Shown here: piece after piece, positions 1-8,120 of the stretch
Layout of the letters: every line of letters starts with the position of its first letter
Numbering within the stretch: the stretch's first letter is position 1
Source of the DNA: an uncultured Collinsella sp.
GTDB taxonomy: Bacteria > Actinomycetota > Coriobacteriia > Coriobacteriales > Coriobacteriaceae
Reading direction: 5' to 3'
NCBI GenBank assembly: GCA_958413765.1
Contig: CATYVH010000025.1
Span: forward strand, 1-25,926
DNA length: 25,926 bases
Notes under the pieces: generated by a model
What the model was told of the DNA's origin: nothing
The model's database searches: none
Seen by the model: only the letters and a program-made list of their open reading frames with translations
Translations under genes and position numbers: made by a program

Positions 1-12
1 CAGGGCTATCGA

Positions 13-2838
13 TTACCCCGTGTTCTGCAATCCTGCCGAGACGCCGGTCACAGTCGAAAGAATCAGGCTCATGTACTCGGCCTTCTTCTCCTCGGCCATC
101 TCGTCCTGGTTCATACGCACCTCGCGAAGGGCGCGAACCTGGGCGATGGATAGGGCGTCAACATAGGGGTTACGCACGCGGACGGCGCAGCCGAGCACGC
201 GACGACGCTGCAGCGGCCATTCATCACCGACGATGGCAAGGACCCACTTACGGGTGAGCTGCATCTCGGTAAAGACCTTCTCGGACAGATCCTGGCGATC
301 GCCCAGGTGCAGATACATCTTGGCGATGCGCTGGTCGGTCTTGGCGATCGACATCTCGATGTTGTCGATAAAGGTGCGGAAGAACGGCCACTCCTGGTAG
401 GCAGCCTTAAGCTGGTCCAGATCGCCAAACTGCTCGCAGGCGGTACCCAGGCCGTACCAGGCGGCCAGATTGATGCGCGCCTGGCTCCAGCTGAAGATCC
501 ACGGAATGGTACGCAGGTCGTCGAGCGACTTGGCACCCAAACCGCGCTTGGCGGGACGCGAGCCGATTGGCAGCAGACCGACCTCGGTCAGCGGCGTCAC
601 GGTCGAGAACCACGGTGTAAAGTCCTCGGTGTTCAGCAGGTCCAGATAGCGCTCGTGGCTTACGGCGTTGAGCTTCTCGGCCATATCCCAGAACTTCTGC
701 GTGGTCTCGGTGTTGGTCTTCTCGACGCTCGGGGCCGACTGCAAAAGCGTTGCGGCGGCAACGGACTCAACATGGCGCTGAGCCAGCGTGCGGTTGCCGT
801 AACGGGCAAAGATGACCTCGCCCTGCTCGGTGAGCTTAAAGAAGCAGTTGACCGAACCCTTGGGCTGCGCCAGCACGGCCTTGTTGGCCGGGCCGCCACC
901 ACGGCCCACGGCACCGCCGCGACCGTGCATGAGCACCAGGTCGATATCGTTCTTCTCGGCCCACTTGGCAATGCGCTCCTGCGCGGAGTGCAGCGCGAGC
1001 ATGGCCGTGGTAGGACCGGCATCCTTGGAGGAGTCGGAATAGCCCAGCATGACCTCCATGCGGCGGTTGGTCTGGGCAAGGCGCTTTTGCACCACGGGCA
1101 GCGTAAGCATCTGGTCGAGCACGTCGACGCAGCCCTCGAGGTCCTCGAGCTGCTCGAACAGCGGGATCACGTCGAGCTCGGGCACGTCCTCCTCGTGCGC
1201 AAAGGACAGGTGGGCAAGCTCAAAGACGTCGGCCACATGCTGAGCGCTCTTGGTGAACGAGATGATGTAGCGGTGCGCCATCTTCTTGCCGTAGCGCTTT
1301 TGGATGGAGCCGATAGCGCGGAAGGTGTCGATGACCTCGCGCGTCATGGGCTGCAAATCACCATGGATACCGTTCTCGTGAATATCCTTGAGGGCGCGGG
1401 CGTGCACCACGGAGTGCTGACGGAACTCCATCTCGACCATATGGAAGCCGAAGGACTCGACCTGCCAGATGATGGTCTGGACCGGGCCGTAGGCAGCACG
1501 GACGGCACCGCAGGCGGCCAGGGAGCGCTGAACGACACGCAGGTCATCCAAGAACTCGTCTGCGCTGTGGTACATGGTGTCGGTGATGCGACGCACGGTG
1601 GCGTTCAGACGGTCGGCCATGACGAGCATGACGGCGCGATGCGGCTCGTGCTCGGAGATCAGCTCAGCGCGTGCGGTGTACTGGGTGCTCATCTCGACCT
1701 GATGGTTCCACAGGTTGATGAGCTCGGCAGACGGCTTGCTGTAGGTGGCCTCGAGCGTCAGGTTGCGGCCGATGCGGCGGCACTTGTCCTCGAGCTTGAG
1801 CACCATGTGAGTGAAGTACTTGGCGGCGACCTCGCGGCTCACCTTGGCGGTGACGTTGGGGTTACCGTCGCGGTCGGAACCGATCCAGCTGCCGGGATGG
1901 AAGAACGCCGGGCACAGCGGCGGCACGGTACCGGCCTTGTCGCCCAGCACCCAATCGTCAAAACGACGATAGATAACGGGGATGACGTCGAACAGCGTGT
2001 TATCGAAGATGTCGATGATGGTATCGGCTTCCTCGACCGGCGTGGGCTTCTTGAGCGCGATGGGGCTCGTACGCACCAGGGCGTCGATCTCCTGCAGCAT
2101 ATGGCGCTCGTTCTCCACTAGGTCGGAGCCGCCCAGACGCGGACGCTCCTCCAGCAGATTGGAGATACGGCGAATCTTGCCCTCGACGGCCTTGCGACGG
2201 GCCTCGGTGGGATGTGCGGTAAAGACAGGGTGGAACTCGAGCTTGCCAAGCAGCTCGTTGGCGCCCTCGACACCCATCTCGTTTACCAACTGGTGATAGG
2301 CGACGGTGAGCTCGTTGGCGGGATCGACCTCGGTATCGGTCGATGCGCCGGCCTCGCGCTCGCGCAGCTGCGCCACACGGTAGTTCTCCTCCGACAGGTT
2401 TGCCAGGTGGAAGAAGCTCGTAAAGGCGCGAACGATGACCTGCTGCTTATCGAGCGGCAGGCTGTCGATCAAATCGACGACCTCACGGAATGCCACGGCG
2501 GTGGGCTCGTCGGCGGTGGGCACGCCCTGCTCGTCGACGGCCTCGTCGGCAGCGCGGGTACCGGGGTTGCCGGCATTGGCCACAATCTCGGCCGACAGGA
2601 TCTTGTCGAACAGGTCCACGATCTCAGGATCATACTCGCTAAGCACACGACGCTCCAGGCGCAGGAACAGCGCCAGATTGTCGCGCAGCTCCTCGGGGAT
2701 CTCGATCTCGGCGAGACGCTCCCTGGACTCGGCATTCGAGCCGATTCGGTTAACGAGGCGGTTGACCACGGCAGCGACGCGCGCCGCGGCTTCGGGTACA
2801 GACTGGTTGCTTAGGTTCTCAGCCACGTTTCCTCCCAT
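13..2838 (-). CDS. ppc: Phosphoenolpyruvate carboxylase
   Basis: Cytosolic anaplerotic enzyme that carboxylates phosphoenolpyruvate with bicarbonate to oxaloacetate. The 941-residue product is close to the usual bacterial length of 880-940. It has the catalytic-histidine motif FTAHPTE (His about 209), the WIGSDRDGNPNV motif, MLGYSDSSKDAG, the glycine-rich HGRGGAVGRGGGPA loop, and the conserved C-terminal end QNTG. Residues about 83-115 form an acidic, low-complexity stretch. The start is ambiguous: GGAGGA abuts the ATG at 2838 with almost no spacer, while a second GGGAGGA lies 3-4 nt before a GTG at 2826 (residue 5), which may be the true start. It appears monocistronic in this window: a hisS terminator lies upstream and a perfect TATAAT occurs at 2871-2876. 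The identification is secure; only the first few residues are in doubt. Confidence 0.97.
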   Translation of the reverse strand: MGGNVAENLSNQSVPEAAARVAAVVNRLVNRIGSNAESRERLAEIEIPEELRDNLALFLRLERRVLSEYDPEIVDLFDKILSAEIVANAGNPGTRAADEAVDEQGVPTADEPTAVAFREVVDLIDSLPLDKQQVIVRAFTSFFHLANLSEENYRVAQLREREAGASTDTEVDPANELTVAYHQLVNEMGVEGANELLGKLEFHPVFTAHPTEARRKAVEGKIRRISNLLEERPRLGGSDLVENERHMLQEIDALVRTSPIALKKPTPVEEADTIIDIFDNTLFDVIPVIYRRFDDWVLGDKAGTVPPLCPAFFHPGSWIGSDRDGNPNVTAKVSREVAAKYFTHMVLKLEDKCRRIGRNLTLEATYSKPSAELINLWNHQVEMSTQYTARAELISEHEPHRAVMLVMADRLNATVRRITDTMYHSADEFLDDLRVVQRSLAACGAVRAAYGPVQTIIWQVESFGFHMVEMEFRQHSVVHARALKDIHENGIHGDLQPMTREVIDTFRAIGSIQKRYGKKMAHRYIISFTKSAQHVADVFELAHLSFAHEEDVPELDVIPLFEQLEDLEGCVDVLDQMLTLPVVQKRLAQTNRRMEVMLGYSDSSKDAGPTTAMLALHSAQERIAKWAEKNDIDLVLMHGRGGAVGRGGGPANKAVLAQPKGSVNCFFKLTEQGEVIFARYGNRTLAQRHVESVAAATLLQSAPSVEKTNTETTQKFWDMAEKLNAVSHERYLDLLNTEDFTPWFSTVTPLTEVGLLPIGSRPAKRGLGAKSLDDLRTIPWIFSWSQARINLAAWYGLGTACEQFGDLDQLKAAYQEWPFFRTFIDNIEMSIAKTDQRIAKMYLHLGDRQDLSEKVFTEMQLTRKWVLAIVGDEWPLQRRRVLGCAVRVRNPYVDALSIAQVRALREVRMNQDEMAEEKKAEYMSLILSTVTGVSAGLQNTG

Positions 2839-2870
2839 TCCTCCTTCTATGCACGTAACATGCGGTATTC

Positions 2871-2897
2871 ATTATAGGCGCTTGCGAAATACTTTCG
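2871..2897 (-). promoter_or_regulatory. Putative ppc promoter with CGAAA-TAC-TTTCG palindrome
   Basis: On the minus strand a perfect -10 hexamer TATAAT (2871-2876) lies about 35 nt before the ppc start. No good -35 is visible. A perfect 5-3-5 palindrome CGAAATACTTTCG (2885-2897) lies just upstream, where a -35 would be. Its AAATACTTT half is repeated in inverted form at 2922-2930. This arrangement suggests a regulator-binding site, but the regulator is unknown. Confidence 0.5.
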
Positions 2898-2984
2898 ATA
2901 CTGATTGCGCTTTACCACACAAAAGTATTTTCTGCATTGCAAGGGTTTTTGCCCTAAATGGTCGTATTTCTCGGTGGACGGCAT

Positions 2985-3026
2985 ACACAAACGGGGGCAT
3001 TCCGCATAAATGCGAAACACCCCCGT
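2985..3026 (-). terminator. Terminator-like hairpin after hisS
   Basis: Downstream of the hisS stop the minus strand folds into a long hairpin. ACGGGGG pairs with CCCCCGT (2991-3026), with further pairing inside around a TTTA loop. It is followed by TTGTGT, a short and interrupted U-tract. It separates hisS from ppc. Confidence 0.7.
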
Positions 3027-3083
3027 AACAATCGCTCGCAATGGACGGGACACTCAAGCGGGTCCGCAGCTCAAAAAGATGCG

Positions 3084-4397
3084 CTACAGGCGCTCGCGAA
3101 CCGCCTCGACCACGTTGGCCAGATCGACGAGAACCTCGTCATGGCTCTGCATGTCGCGTACCTTGACCTTGCCGGCGGCAAGCTCGTCGCCACCCAGGAC
3201 CAGGATGAGCTTAGCGCCCACCTTGTCGGCCTGCTTAAACTGAGCCTTGAGCGAACGGCCCTGATAGTCTGCCTCGGTCACGATGCCCGCGGCGCGAAGC
3301 TCCTGCGTAATGACAAAGACGTTCTGGCGCAACTCCTTGCCGGCATTGGCGACGTAGACGCACGGGGCCTCATCGGCACCCAGGTCGCTGCCAAAGGCCT
3401 GCAGGGCCAGCAGGGCGCGCTCAAAACCGACGGCGAAGCCGACGCCGGCCGTGGGCTTGCCGCCCTCGAGCTCGACCAAGCCGTCGTAGCGGCCGCCGCC
3501 ACCGATGGAGCCGACGCCGGCACCGGGAGCCTCGACCTCAAAGACGGTGCGGGTGTAGTAGTCCAGACCACGCACCAGGGTGGGATCCTCGACATACTCG
3601 ATACCGGCGGCATCCAGATAGCGCTTGACCTGCTCGTAGTGCTCGCGGCACTCGTCGCACAGGTTGTCGCCCATCAGCGGCGCGTCGGCCATGATCTCGC
3701 GGCAGTGGTCGTTCTTGCAGTCGAAGGCACGCAGCGGGTTGAGCTCGGCGCGCTCGCGGCACTCGTCACACATCTCGTCAGCGTGATCGAGGATAAACTG
3801 CTTGACCTGCTCGCGGTAAGCCGGACGGCACTGAGCGTCGCCCATCGAGTTAATGAGCAGACGGAGCTTGGAAAGATCGAAGCCCAGGCGCTTGTAGAAC
3901 TCCATGAGCATGATGATGCACTCGGCGTCTGCCGCCGGATCGGGAGCGCCGAGCCACTCGATACCCACCTGGTGGAACTGACGCAGGCGGCCCTTCTGGG
4001 GACGCTCGCCGCGGAACATGGCCTCGGCGTAGTAAGCCTTAAACGGCGTGGAGCCCTGGGGCACCAGGTTGTTCTCCACGACTGCGCGCACCACACCGGC
4101 CGTGCCCTCGGGACGAAGCGCCAGGCGCTGCTTGGGCTTGAGTTTTGTGTCGGTGCCCTCGGTAAAGACGCGCTCCAGGTTGGCGCCGCTAAAGACGCGG
4201 AACATCTCCTTGCGCACGACGTCGGTCGACTGGCCGATGCCGTGGACAAAGACGTCCACCTGCTCGATCGCGGGCGTCTCGATGGGTTTAAAACCAAACG
4301 GCTCGAACACGCCGGCAGCGATCTGCTGCATCTTTTGCCAAGCGCGCATCTCGGCGCCGATAAGGTCGCGGGTTCCCTCCGCCTTCTGTGCCTGCAT
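3084..4397 (-). CDS. hisS: Histidyl-tRNA synthetase
   Basis: Class II aminoacyl-tRNA synthetase that charges tRNA-His in the cytosol. The product has 437 residues from the chosen start. Visible motifs are LALRPEGTAG (about 92-101), motif 2 FRGERPQKGRLRQFHQ (about 118-133), the histidine-specific RGLDYYTRT (266-274), and motif 3 GVGFAVGFERALLAL (308-322), followed by the C-terminal anticodon-binding domain. The insertion carries paired cysteines (C200/C203, C217/C222, C237/C240), a pattern common in bacterial HisRS. The ATG at 4397 is preferred because AAAGGTG sits 7 nt upstream; an in-frame TTG at 4403 lies too close to that site. Three large hairpins precede it in the 4449-4666 intergenic stretch. 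Confidence 0.97.
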   Translation of the reverse strand: MQAQKAEGTRDLIGAEMRAWQKMQQIAAGVFEPFGFKPIETPAIEQVDVFVHGIGQSTDVVRKEMFRVFSGANLERVFTEGTDTKLKPKQRLALRPEGTAGVVRAVVENNLVPQGSTPFKAYYAEAMFRGERPQKGRLRQFHQVGIEWLGAPDPAADAECIIMLMEFYKRLGFDLSKLRLLINSMGDAQCRPAYREQVKQFILDHADEMCDECRERAELNPLRAFDCKNDHCREIMADAPLMGDNLCDECREHYEQVKRYLDAAGIEYVEDPTLVRGLDYYTRTVFEVEAPGAGVGSIGGGGRYDGLVELEGGKPTAGVGFAVGFERALLALQAFGSDLGADEAPCVYVANAGKELRQNVFVITQELRAAGIVTEADYQGRSLKAQFKQADKVGAKLILVLGGDELAAGKVKVRDMQSHDEVLVDLANVVEAVRERL

Positions 4398-4439
4398 GGG
4401 CAAACACCTTTCTTTTGTATCGCGTCATAGGTAGTGGAC

Positions 4440-4445
4440 ATTATA
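4440..4445 (-). promoter_or_regulatory. Candidate -10 element of hisS
   Basis: A perfect TATAAT on the minus strand lies 42 nt before the hisS start, directly after the first of the upstream hairpins. No convincing -35 is seen at 16-18 nt; that position falls within the GC-rich hairpin stem. The call rests on the -10 alone. Confidence 0.35.
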
Positions 4446-4448
4446 CGG

Positions 4449-4530
4449 CACAAAGCAGCAACGCGGCGGCGCGTCTGACCGAACGAGGGTATGGGGACTC
4501 GTTCGGCCAGACGCGCCGCCGCTGTTTGTG
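4449..4530 (-). repeat. Inverted repeat 1 of a triple-hairpin block
   Basis: A 24-nt core arm (4464-4487) pairs with 4498-4521 around a 10-nt loop. Outer segments CACAAA/TTTGTG (4449-4454 and 4525-4530) extend the stem across an internal bulge. The single mismatch in the core is A-C in a plus-strand RNA and U-G in a minus-strand RNA. No U-tract follows, so it is not a classical terminator. Confidence 0.85.
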
Positions 4531-4591
4531 ATCCCTTTTCCTCCGTCTCCTTCGGATCACGTGATCCCTTGGAGACGGAGGAAAAGGGATC
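4530..4591 (-). repeat. Inverted repeat 2 with nested palindrome
   Basis: Perfect 21-nt arms at 4530-4550 and 4571-4591 (GATCCC...GTCTCC and its complement) enclose a 20-nt interior. That interior contains the perfect 14-bp palindrome GGATCACGTGATCC (4554-4567). The segment GTGATCCCTT also occurs twice as a direct repeat (4528-4537 and 4561-4570). The site can form a cruciform or a very stable hairpin. Confidence 0.88.
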
Positions 4592-4602
4592 ATTTCGTAG
4601 GC

Positions 4603-4666
4603 CCGTGGCCGCCTTGGAAACCGAATGATGGTACGAGCATCCATTCGGCTTCCAAGGCGGCCACGG
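4603..4666 (-). repeat. Inverted repeat 3 of the triple-hairpin block
   Basis: Arms of about 24-25 nt beginning CCGTGGCCGCCTTGGAA pair with the complementary segment ending at 4666. The loop is short and may itself partly pair. The only mismatch in the arms is again A-C on plus and U-G on minus. It begins 35 nt after the broken MFS gene. Confidence 0.85.
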
Positions 4667-4701
4667 ACAGAACGGGGCGAACAGAAAAGAGCGACGGACG
4701 C

Positions 4702-5546
4702 CTACTCCCCCGTCACGCTTGCGCGCAGCTTGGCGGCGATGGGCTCGGATGCCAGCAGGAACACGAGCATGACCACGGAGCACGCCAGGCACACGATCCA
4801 GGTGCTCGCAAAGGAGCCCGTGGCATCGAACAGCACGCCCGAGACGATGGCGCCCACGGTGCCGCCGACCATCTCGAGCGAGGTAATGGTGCCCGTGACC
4901 TTGCCGAGATCGGCCATGCCAAACTGCTTGGACGCGGCAATGGTAGGCGTGATGGTACCCATGCACGTTCCGATACCAAAGCTCGCAGCGGCCACAATAG
5001 GACTAAGGTCCGTCGTCGGGAAGCACAGCGCCACACAGGCGACAATACACGCAACGGAACCCAGCACGTTGCCAAAGCGCAAACCAAAACGATCGTAGAT
5101 GGCGCCGAGCGAAATCTTGGCGATAACGACCGTAACCATATAGGCCGAAAGCACGGTGCCCGCCCACATGGGGTCGTGGCCGCCCGTGACGATCTTGGCG
5201 CCGTTGACGGTAACGCTCGTCATGTTCGTAACTTGGTTGGGCAGGATGGCGCCATTGACAAGCCCCATAAAGAGGAAGGCGACGACAAGCAGCCAAAACG
5301 CCGGGCTCTTCTTGATGCGAGACCAGCCAACGTTAACCTCGGGCGCCGTGCGCTCGTCCTTGTCGCCAGCCGTCGAGACGGACGGATCGCCCGGGTTCTC
5401 GCCGAGCGGCTTCAGGCCAATCTCGGAAGGCTTGGTGCGGAAGGAATAGTCATGCAGTTAACGAAAATGGTGTAGCACGTGGCCATGATGACAAAGCCGG
5501 AGGCCACCACGAGCCAGCCGGGGAAAAATTTACTTTGCTGGGACAT
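4702..5546 (-). pseudogene. MFS transporter, broken by internal deletion and frameshift
   Basis: The ATG at 5546 has a good AAGGAG site and opens with a typical first segment, MSQQSKFFPGWLVVASGFVI, continuing to VNCM. The frame then runs into unrelated residues and stops near 5420. In another frame, from about 5455, the sequence resumes at the cytoplasmic loop between helices 6 and 7 (DYSFRTKPSEIGLKPLG). It continues through helices 7-12 to the stop at 4702. A normal protein of this family (about 400 residues, oxalate/formate-antiporter-like) would have roughly 170 residues in between, so helices 2-6 are missing. The start lies 3 nt after the stop of the upstream M20 gene, whose last codons supply its ribosome binding site. 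A short protein could begin at the internal ATG 5268, but it would be half a transporter. Confidence 0.85.
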
Positions 5547-5549
5547 GGA

Positions 5550-6851
5550 TTACTCCTTGTGGTCCGCAATGTATCCGAGAGCGACGGCGGCATAAGCCGC
5601 GGCGCCGAGAGGAAGCTCGGCATCGTTAAAGCGCGCCTTGGGATGATGCTGGGCAAAATGCTCGTCCGTATCGGTCACGGCCGCGCCCACGGTAAAGTAC
5701 GCACTCGGAATCTCGCTCGAGATAAGCGCGAAGTCCTCGCTCGCCATGGCGTGGAATAGCGGCAGGAAGGCAGCCTTGGGCAGCACCGCGCCCACGTAAC
5801 CAAGCGAGGCCTGGGTCATATCGCTGTCGAGCACGAGCGGCGGAACGTCCGAAAGCGTCTCGATGGCTGCCGGCGTACGATATGTTGCGGCAACGCCGTT
5901 GACGACCTCCGCGATGCGCTCCTTGAGATGAGTCATGAGCTCGACATCGAAGCCGCGCAGCGTTCCCTCGAGCACACAGGTGTCGGGGATGACGTTGGCC
6001 GCCAAGCCGCCAGCGAACTTACCAACGGTAAGTGCGACTTCCTTGGCCGCTGGCACCTCGCGGGAGATAAGCTCCTGGAGCGCCAGGTGCACATGGACGC
6101 CGGCCGTGATGGGGTCGATGCAGATCTCGGGGCTCGAGCCATGGCCGCCCTTGCCCTGCAGCGTGATGCGGAAACCGTACACGCCCGAAAGCGCCGGGCT
6201 CCCATAGAGCACCAGGCCGAGCGGCGATTGGCTGTTGACGTGCATGGCAAAGGCAGCTTGGGGGCGCGGGTTCTGCAGCAGGCCATCGGCGATGGCAGCG
6301 CGGGCTCCCTCAAAGGTCTCCTCACCCGGCTGGAACAGCAGTTTGACGGTGGCATTGGCGTCGACAAGCTCGGCCTCGCGGGCCTTGAGCAAACGGGCCG
6401 CGCCGAGCAGCGCCGTCGCATGCATATCGTGGCCACAAGCGTGCATGCAGCCGTTGGTGGAAGCGAAAGGCTCGCCCGATTCCTCGACAACGGGCAGGGC
6501 ATCCATGTCGCCGCGAAGCATGATAACCGTACCGGTTTGCTCGTCCGCGCACGTACCATTGCCCTGAGCAGCCGCGGCCGCACCGGCACCGATCAGGCCA
6601 ACAACACAGGAGCCGTCGACAAGCGTGGTATGGGGGATGTCCATCTCGTCCAGACGTGCCTGGATATAGGCAGACGTCTGCGGAAGATTGTTACCGAGCT
6701 CGGGCGTCTGATGGAGATCGTGGCGCCATGCGGCAAGCTCACCGGCAAATGCCTGGGCTTCTTTGACCAGACCATCGCCGATAGCGGTCTGCGCCGCTGC
6801 GGTAGCCTGAGGCGCTGGTTGCGGTTGAAGATCGGACAGAGCTGATGCCAT
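5550..6851 (-). CDS. M20 family amidohydrolase / metallopeptidase
   Basis: Cytosolic zinc or manganese hydrolase of the M20D type, which includes N-acyl-amino-acid and hippurate amidohydrolases. The 433 residues carry RGDMDALPV and GCMHACGHDMHATA in the metal-binding half and LLFQPGEE with the catalytic glutamate. A dimerisation domain around GGHGSSPE follows, and ASEDFA lies near the end. The start is ATG at 6851, with GGAGGG 5 nt upstream; an in-frame alternative 30 nt further out has no such site. The gene is followed 3 nt later by the broken MFS gene, so the pair probably imported and cleaved an acylated amino acid or peptide. The substrate cannot be read from the sequence. Confidence 0.9.
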   Translation of the reverse strand: MASALSDLQPQPAPQATAAAQTAIGDGLVKEAQAFAGELAAWRHDLHQTPELGNNLPQTSAYIQARLDEMDIPHTTLVDGSCVVGLIGAGAAAAAQGNGTCADEQTGTVIMLRGDMDALPVVEESGEPFASTNGCMHACGHDMHATALLGAARLLKAREAELVDANATVKLLFQPGEETFEGARAAIADGLLQNPRPQAAFAMHVNSQSPLGLVLYGSPALSGVYGFRITLQGKGGHGSSPEICIDPITAGVHVHLALQELISREVPAAKEVALTVGKFAGGLAANVIPDTCVLEGTLRGFDVELMTHLKERIAEVVNGVAATYRTPAAIETLSDVPPLVLDSDMTQASLGYVGAVLPKAAFLPLFHAMASEDFALISSEIPSAYFTVGAAVTDTDEHFAQHHPKARFNDAELPLGAAAYAAVALGYIADHKE

Positions 6852-6881
6852 AGATGCCCTCCAGTAACGTTTTTGCAGCAC

Positions 6882-6903
6882 GCACTTTTACAGCGTAAAG
6901 TGC
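6882..6903. promoter_or_regulatory. Inverted repeat upstream of the M20-MFS operon
   Basis: GCACTTTTAC and GTAAAGTGC form a near-perfect inverted repeat (one extra T) about 30 nt before the M20 start. It could be an operator or a short leader hairpin. The minus strand around it has possible but weak promoter hexamers (TTGTAC ... TAAAAG). Confidence 0.4.
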
Positions 6904-6929
6904 AAGGTACAACTGTAAGGGCATGGCAT

Positions 6930-6955
6930 AAAAAATGCCGCCCCGGGAGGGCGGC
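6930..6955 (-). terminator. Rho-independent terminator of the DMT gene
   Basis: On the minus strand GCCGCCC (6949-6955) pairs with GGGCGGC (6937-6943) around a 5-nt loop, followed by ATTTTTT. It begins 12 nt after the stop codon of the EamA transporter. Confidence 0.9.
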
Positions 6956-6967
6956 GCAACAAGTTGT

Positions 6968-7951
6968 TTACAATTGCGGGTGTGATTTTCGGCGCAAGAA
7001 ATCGAAATGCGTCTCGCTCAAGATAATCGACAAAAAGATGAGCGCAAAGCCGGAAAGCAGGCGCGAGGTGAGCGCCTCCCCCATCAACAATACCGAGAAC
7101 AGCACACCCGAGGGCGACTCCATCGAAAGAAGCAGCGAGCCCGTCGAGGCCGGGACGTGCGCCAGACCGACGTTTTGGACGAGCAGTGCCACGCACGTGC
7201 AGCCCACCGAGAGGAAGACCATCACGCCGATAAAACTCGGCGTCCACACGGACAGAGGCGCCTGACTCTCGAATAGCAGCGACGTGATTAAACTCAAAAC
7301 GCCATTGCCCACAAACATCCAAAACGTGATGACGTTGATGTCCATCTTGCGACCGTACTTGGCAGTCACCGCCATCTGGATGGCGAAGAAGATCGCGCCG
7401 CCCAAGGTAATAACATCGCCGGCATTGAACTCGACGCTATCGAGCGCTACCAGGCCAATACCCGCCAGGCACAACAACGCTGCACCCAGGTTATACCGAG
7501 TAAGCTTTTCACCGCTCAGGACATAGCTTGCAAACGGCACAAGGATGCAATACGTGCCGGTCAAAAAAGCGCTCTTGCCCGCCGTGGTCTGTGCCAGGCC
7601 GATCGTCTGCAAACCGTAGGCACCCCACATGAGCGCACCCATGCCAAGCCCGACGATCAGGTTGCGGGCATTGAAATGAGCGATGATGCGCTTATGGAAA
7701 ATTGCAAACATAACCAGTGATGCCGGGAGAAAGCGAACATAGACCAGCTCGAACACCGGAATGGTGTCGAGTGCGTCCTTCATAGTGGTAAAGGAGTAGC
7801 CCCAGATAATCGCCACCGAAAGCAGTAGAACTTTCCAGAACAACGGCGAGCGTGCGCCGGCACCCCGGGGAATACCACCCGCGCCCAAATCCTCACGGGC
7901 TACAGGGCTATCGGGCATGTTTTCGATTTCGTTGGCAGCGTATTGGGCCAT
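6968..7951 (-). CDS. EamA / DMT-superfamily transporter
   Basis: Inner-membrane permease with about ten hydrophobic helices in two EamA repeats, 327 residues from the chosen start. A hydrophilic N-terminal tail of about 35 residues precedes the first helix (VLLLSVAIIWGYSF). The repeats are recognisable from TMKDALDTIPVFELVYVRFL in the first half and the GQNVG/ASTGSLLLSMESP-type segment in the second. Members export or import amino acids, nucleosides or other small metabolites; the substrate cannot be predicted. The start is ATG at 7951, with GAGG 7 nt upstream; an earlier in-frame ATG at 7966 overlaps that site. Its own terminator follows the stop, so it is probably a single-gene unit. Confidence 0.88.
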   Translation of the reverse strand: MAQYAANEIENMPDSPVAREDLGAGGIPRGAGARSPLFWKVLLLSVAIIWGYSFTTMKDALDTIPVFELVYVRFLPASLVMFAIFHKRIIAHFNARNLIVGLGMGALMWGAYGLQTIGLAQTTAGKSAFLTGTYCILVPFASYVLSGEKLTRYNLGAALLCLAGIGLVALDSVEFNAGDVITLGGAIFFAIQMAVTAKYGRKMDINVITFWMFVGNGVLSLITSLLFESQAPLSVWTPSFIGVMVFLSVGCTCVALLVQNVGLAHVPASTGSLLLSMESPSGVLFSVLLMGEALTSRLLSGFALIFLSIILSETHFDFLRRKSHPQL

Positions 7952-8014
7952 GGAACATCCTCGCACTCAATCTGGGCGTGGTGTCCGCACGCGTATGGCT
8001 GCGTGCCGCCTCAT

Positions 8015-8020
8015 GGTCAA
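8015..8020 (-). promoter_or_regulatory. Possible -35 of the DMT gene
   Basis: TTGACC on the minus strand directly follows the U-tract of the upstream terminator and lies about 64 nt before the DMT start. The hexamer 17 nt downstream (CATACG) is a poor -10, so support is weak. Confidence 0.25.
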
Positions 8021-8057
8021 ATAAAAACGGGACGCGCCGGACCCCCGGCACGCCCCG
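8018..8057 (-). terminator. Rho-independent terminator of the yhgE operon
   Basis: Thirteen-nt arms at 8045-8057 and 8028-8040 form a GC-rich stem around a short loop, followed on the minus strand by TTTTTATTT. The two imperfect pairs are G-U on the minus strand. It lies about 230 nt after the stop of the second YhgE gene, with the structured element in between, so that element is probably part of the operon transcript. Confidence 0.88.
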
Positions 8058-8120
8058 CTACTGTAGCAACAACCAAGCAACCCACGCAATTCACTACGCT
8101 AAAGCGTCGGTACAGAAAAC

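Noticed and set aside
307..2121. Long plus-strand open frame opposite ppc
   Set aside because: It is a shadow of the high-GC ppc coding strand; no domain, ribosome binding site or plausible composition.
4449..4666. Hairpins before hisS as a T-box leader or as classical terminators
   Set aside because: No T-box consensus bulge or specifier arrangement could be seen, and none of the stems is followed by a U-tract.
3674..4966. 430-codon minus-strand frame crossing hisS and the hairpin block
   Set aside because: Out of frame with hisS, runs through three inverted repeats and part of the MFS pseudogene, and matches no family.
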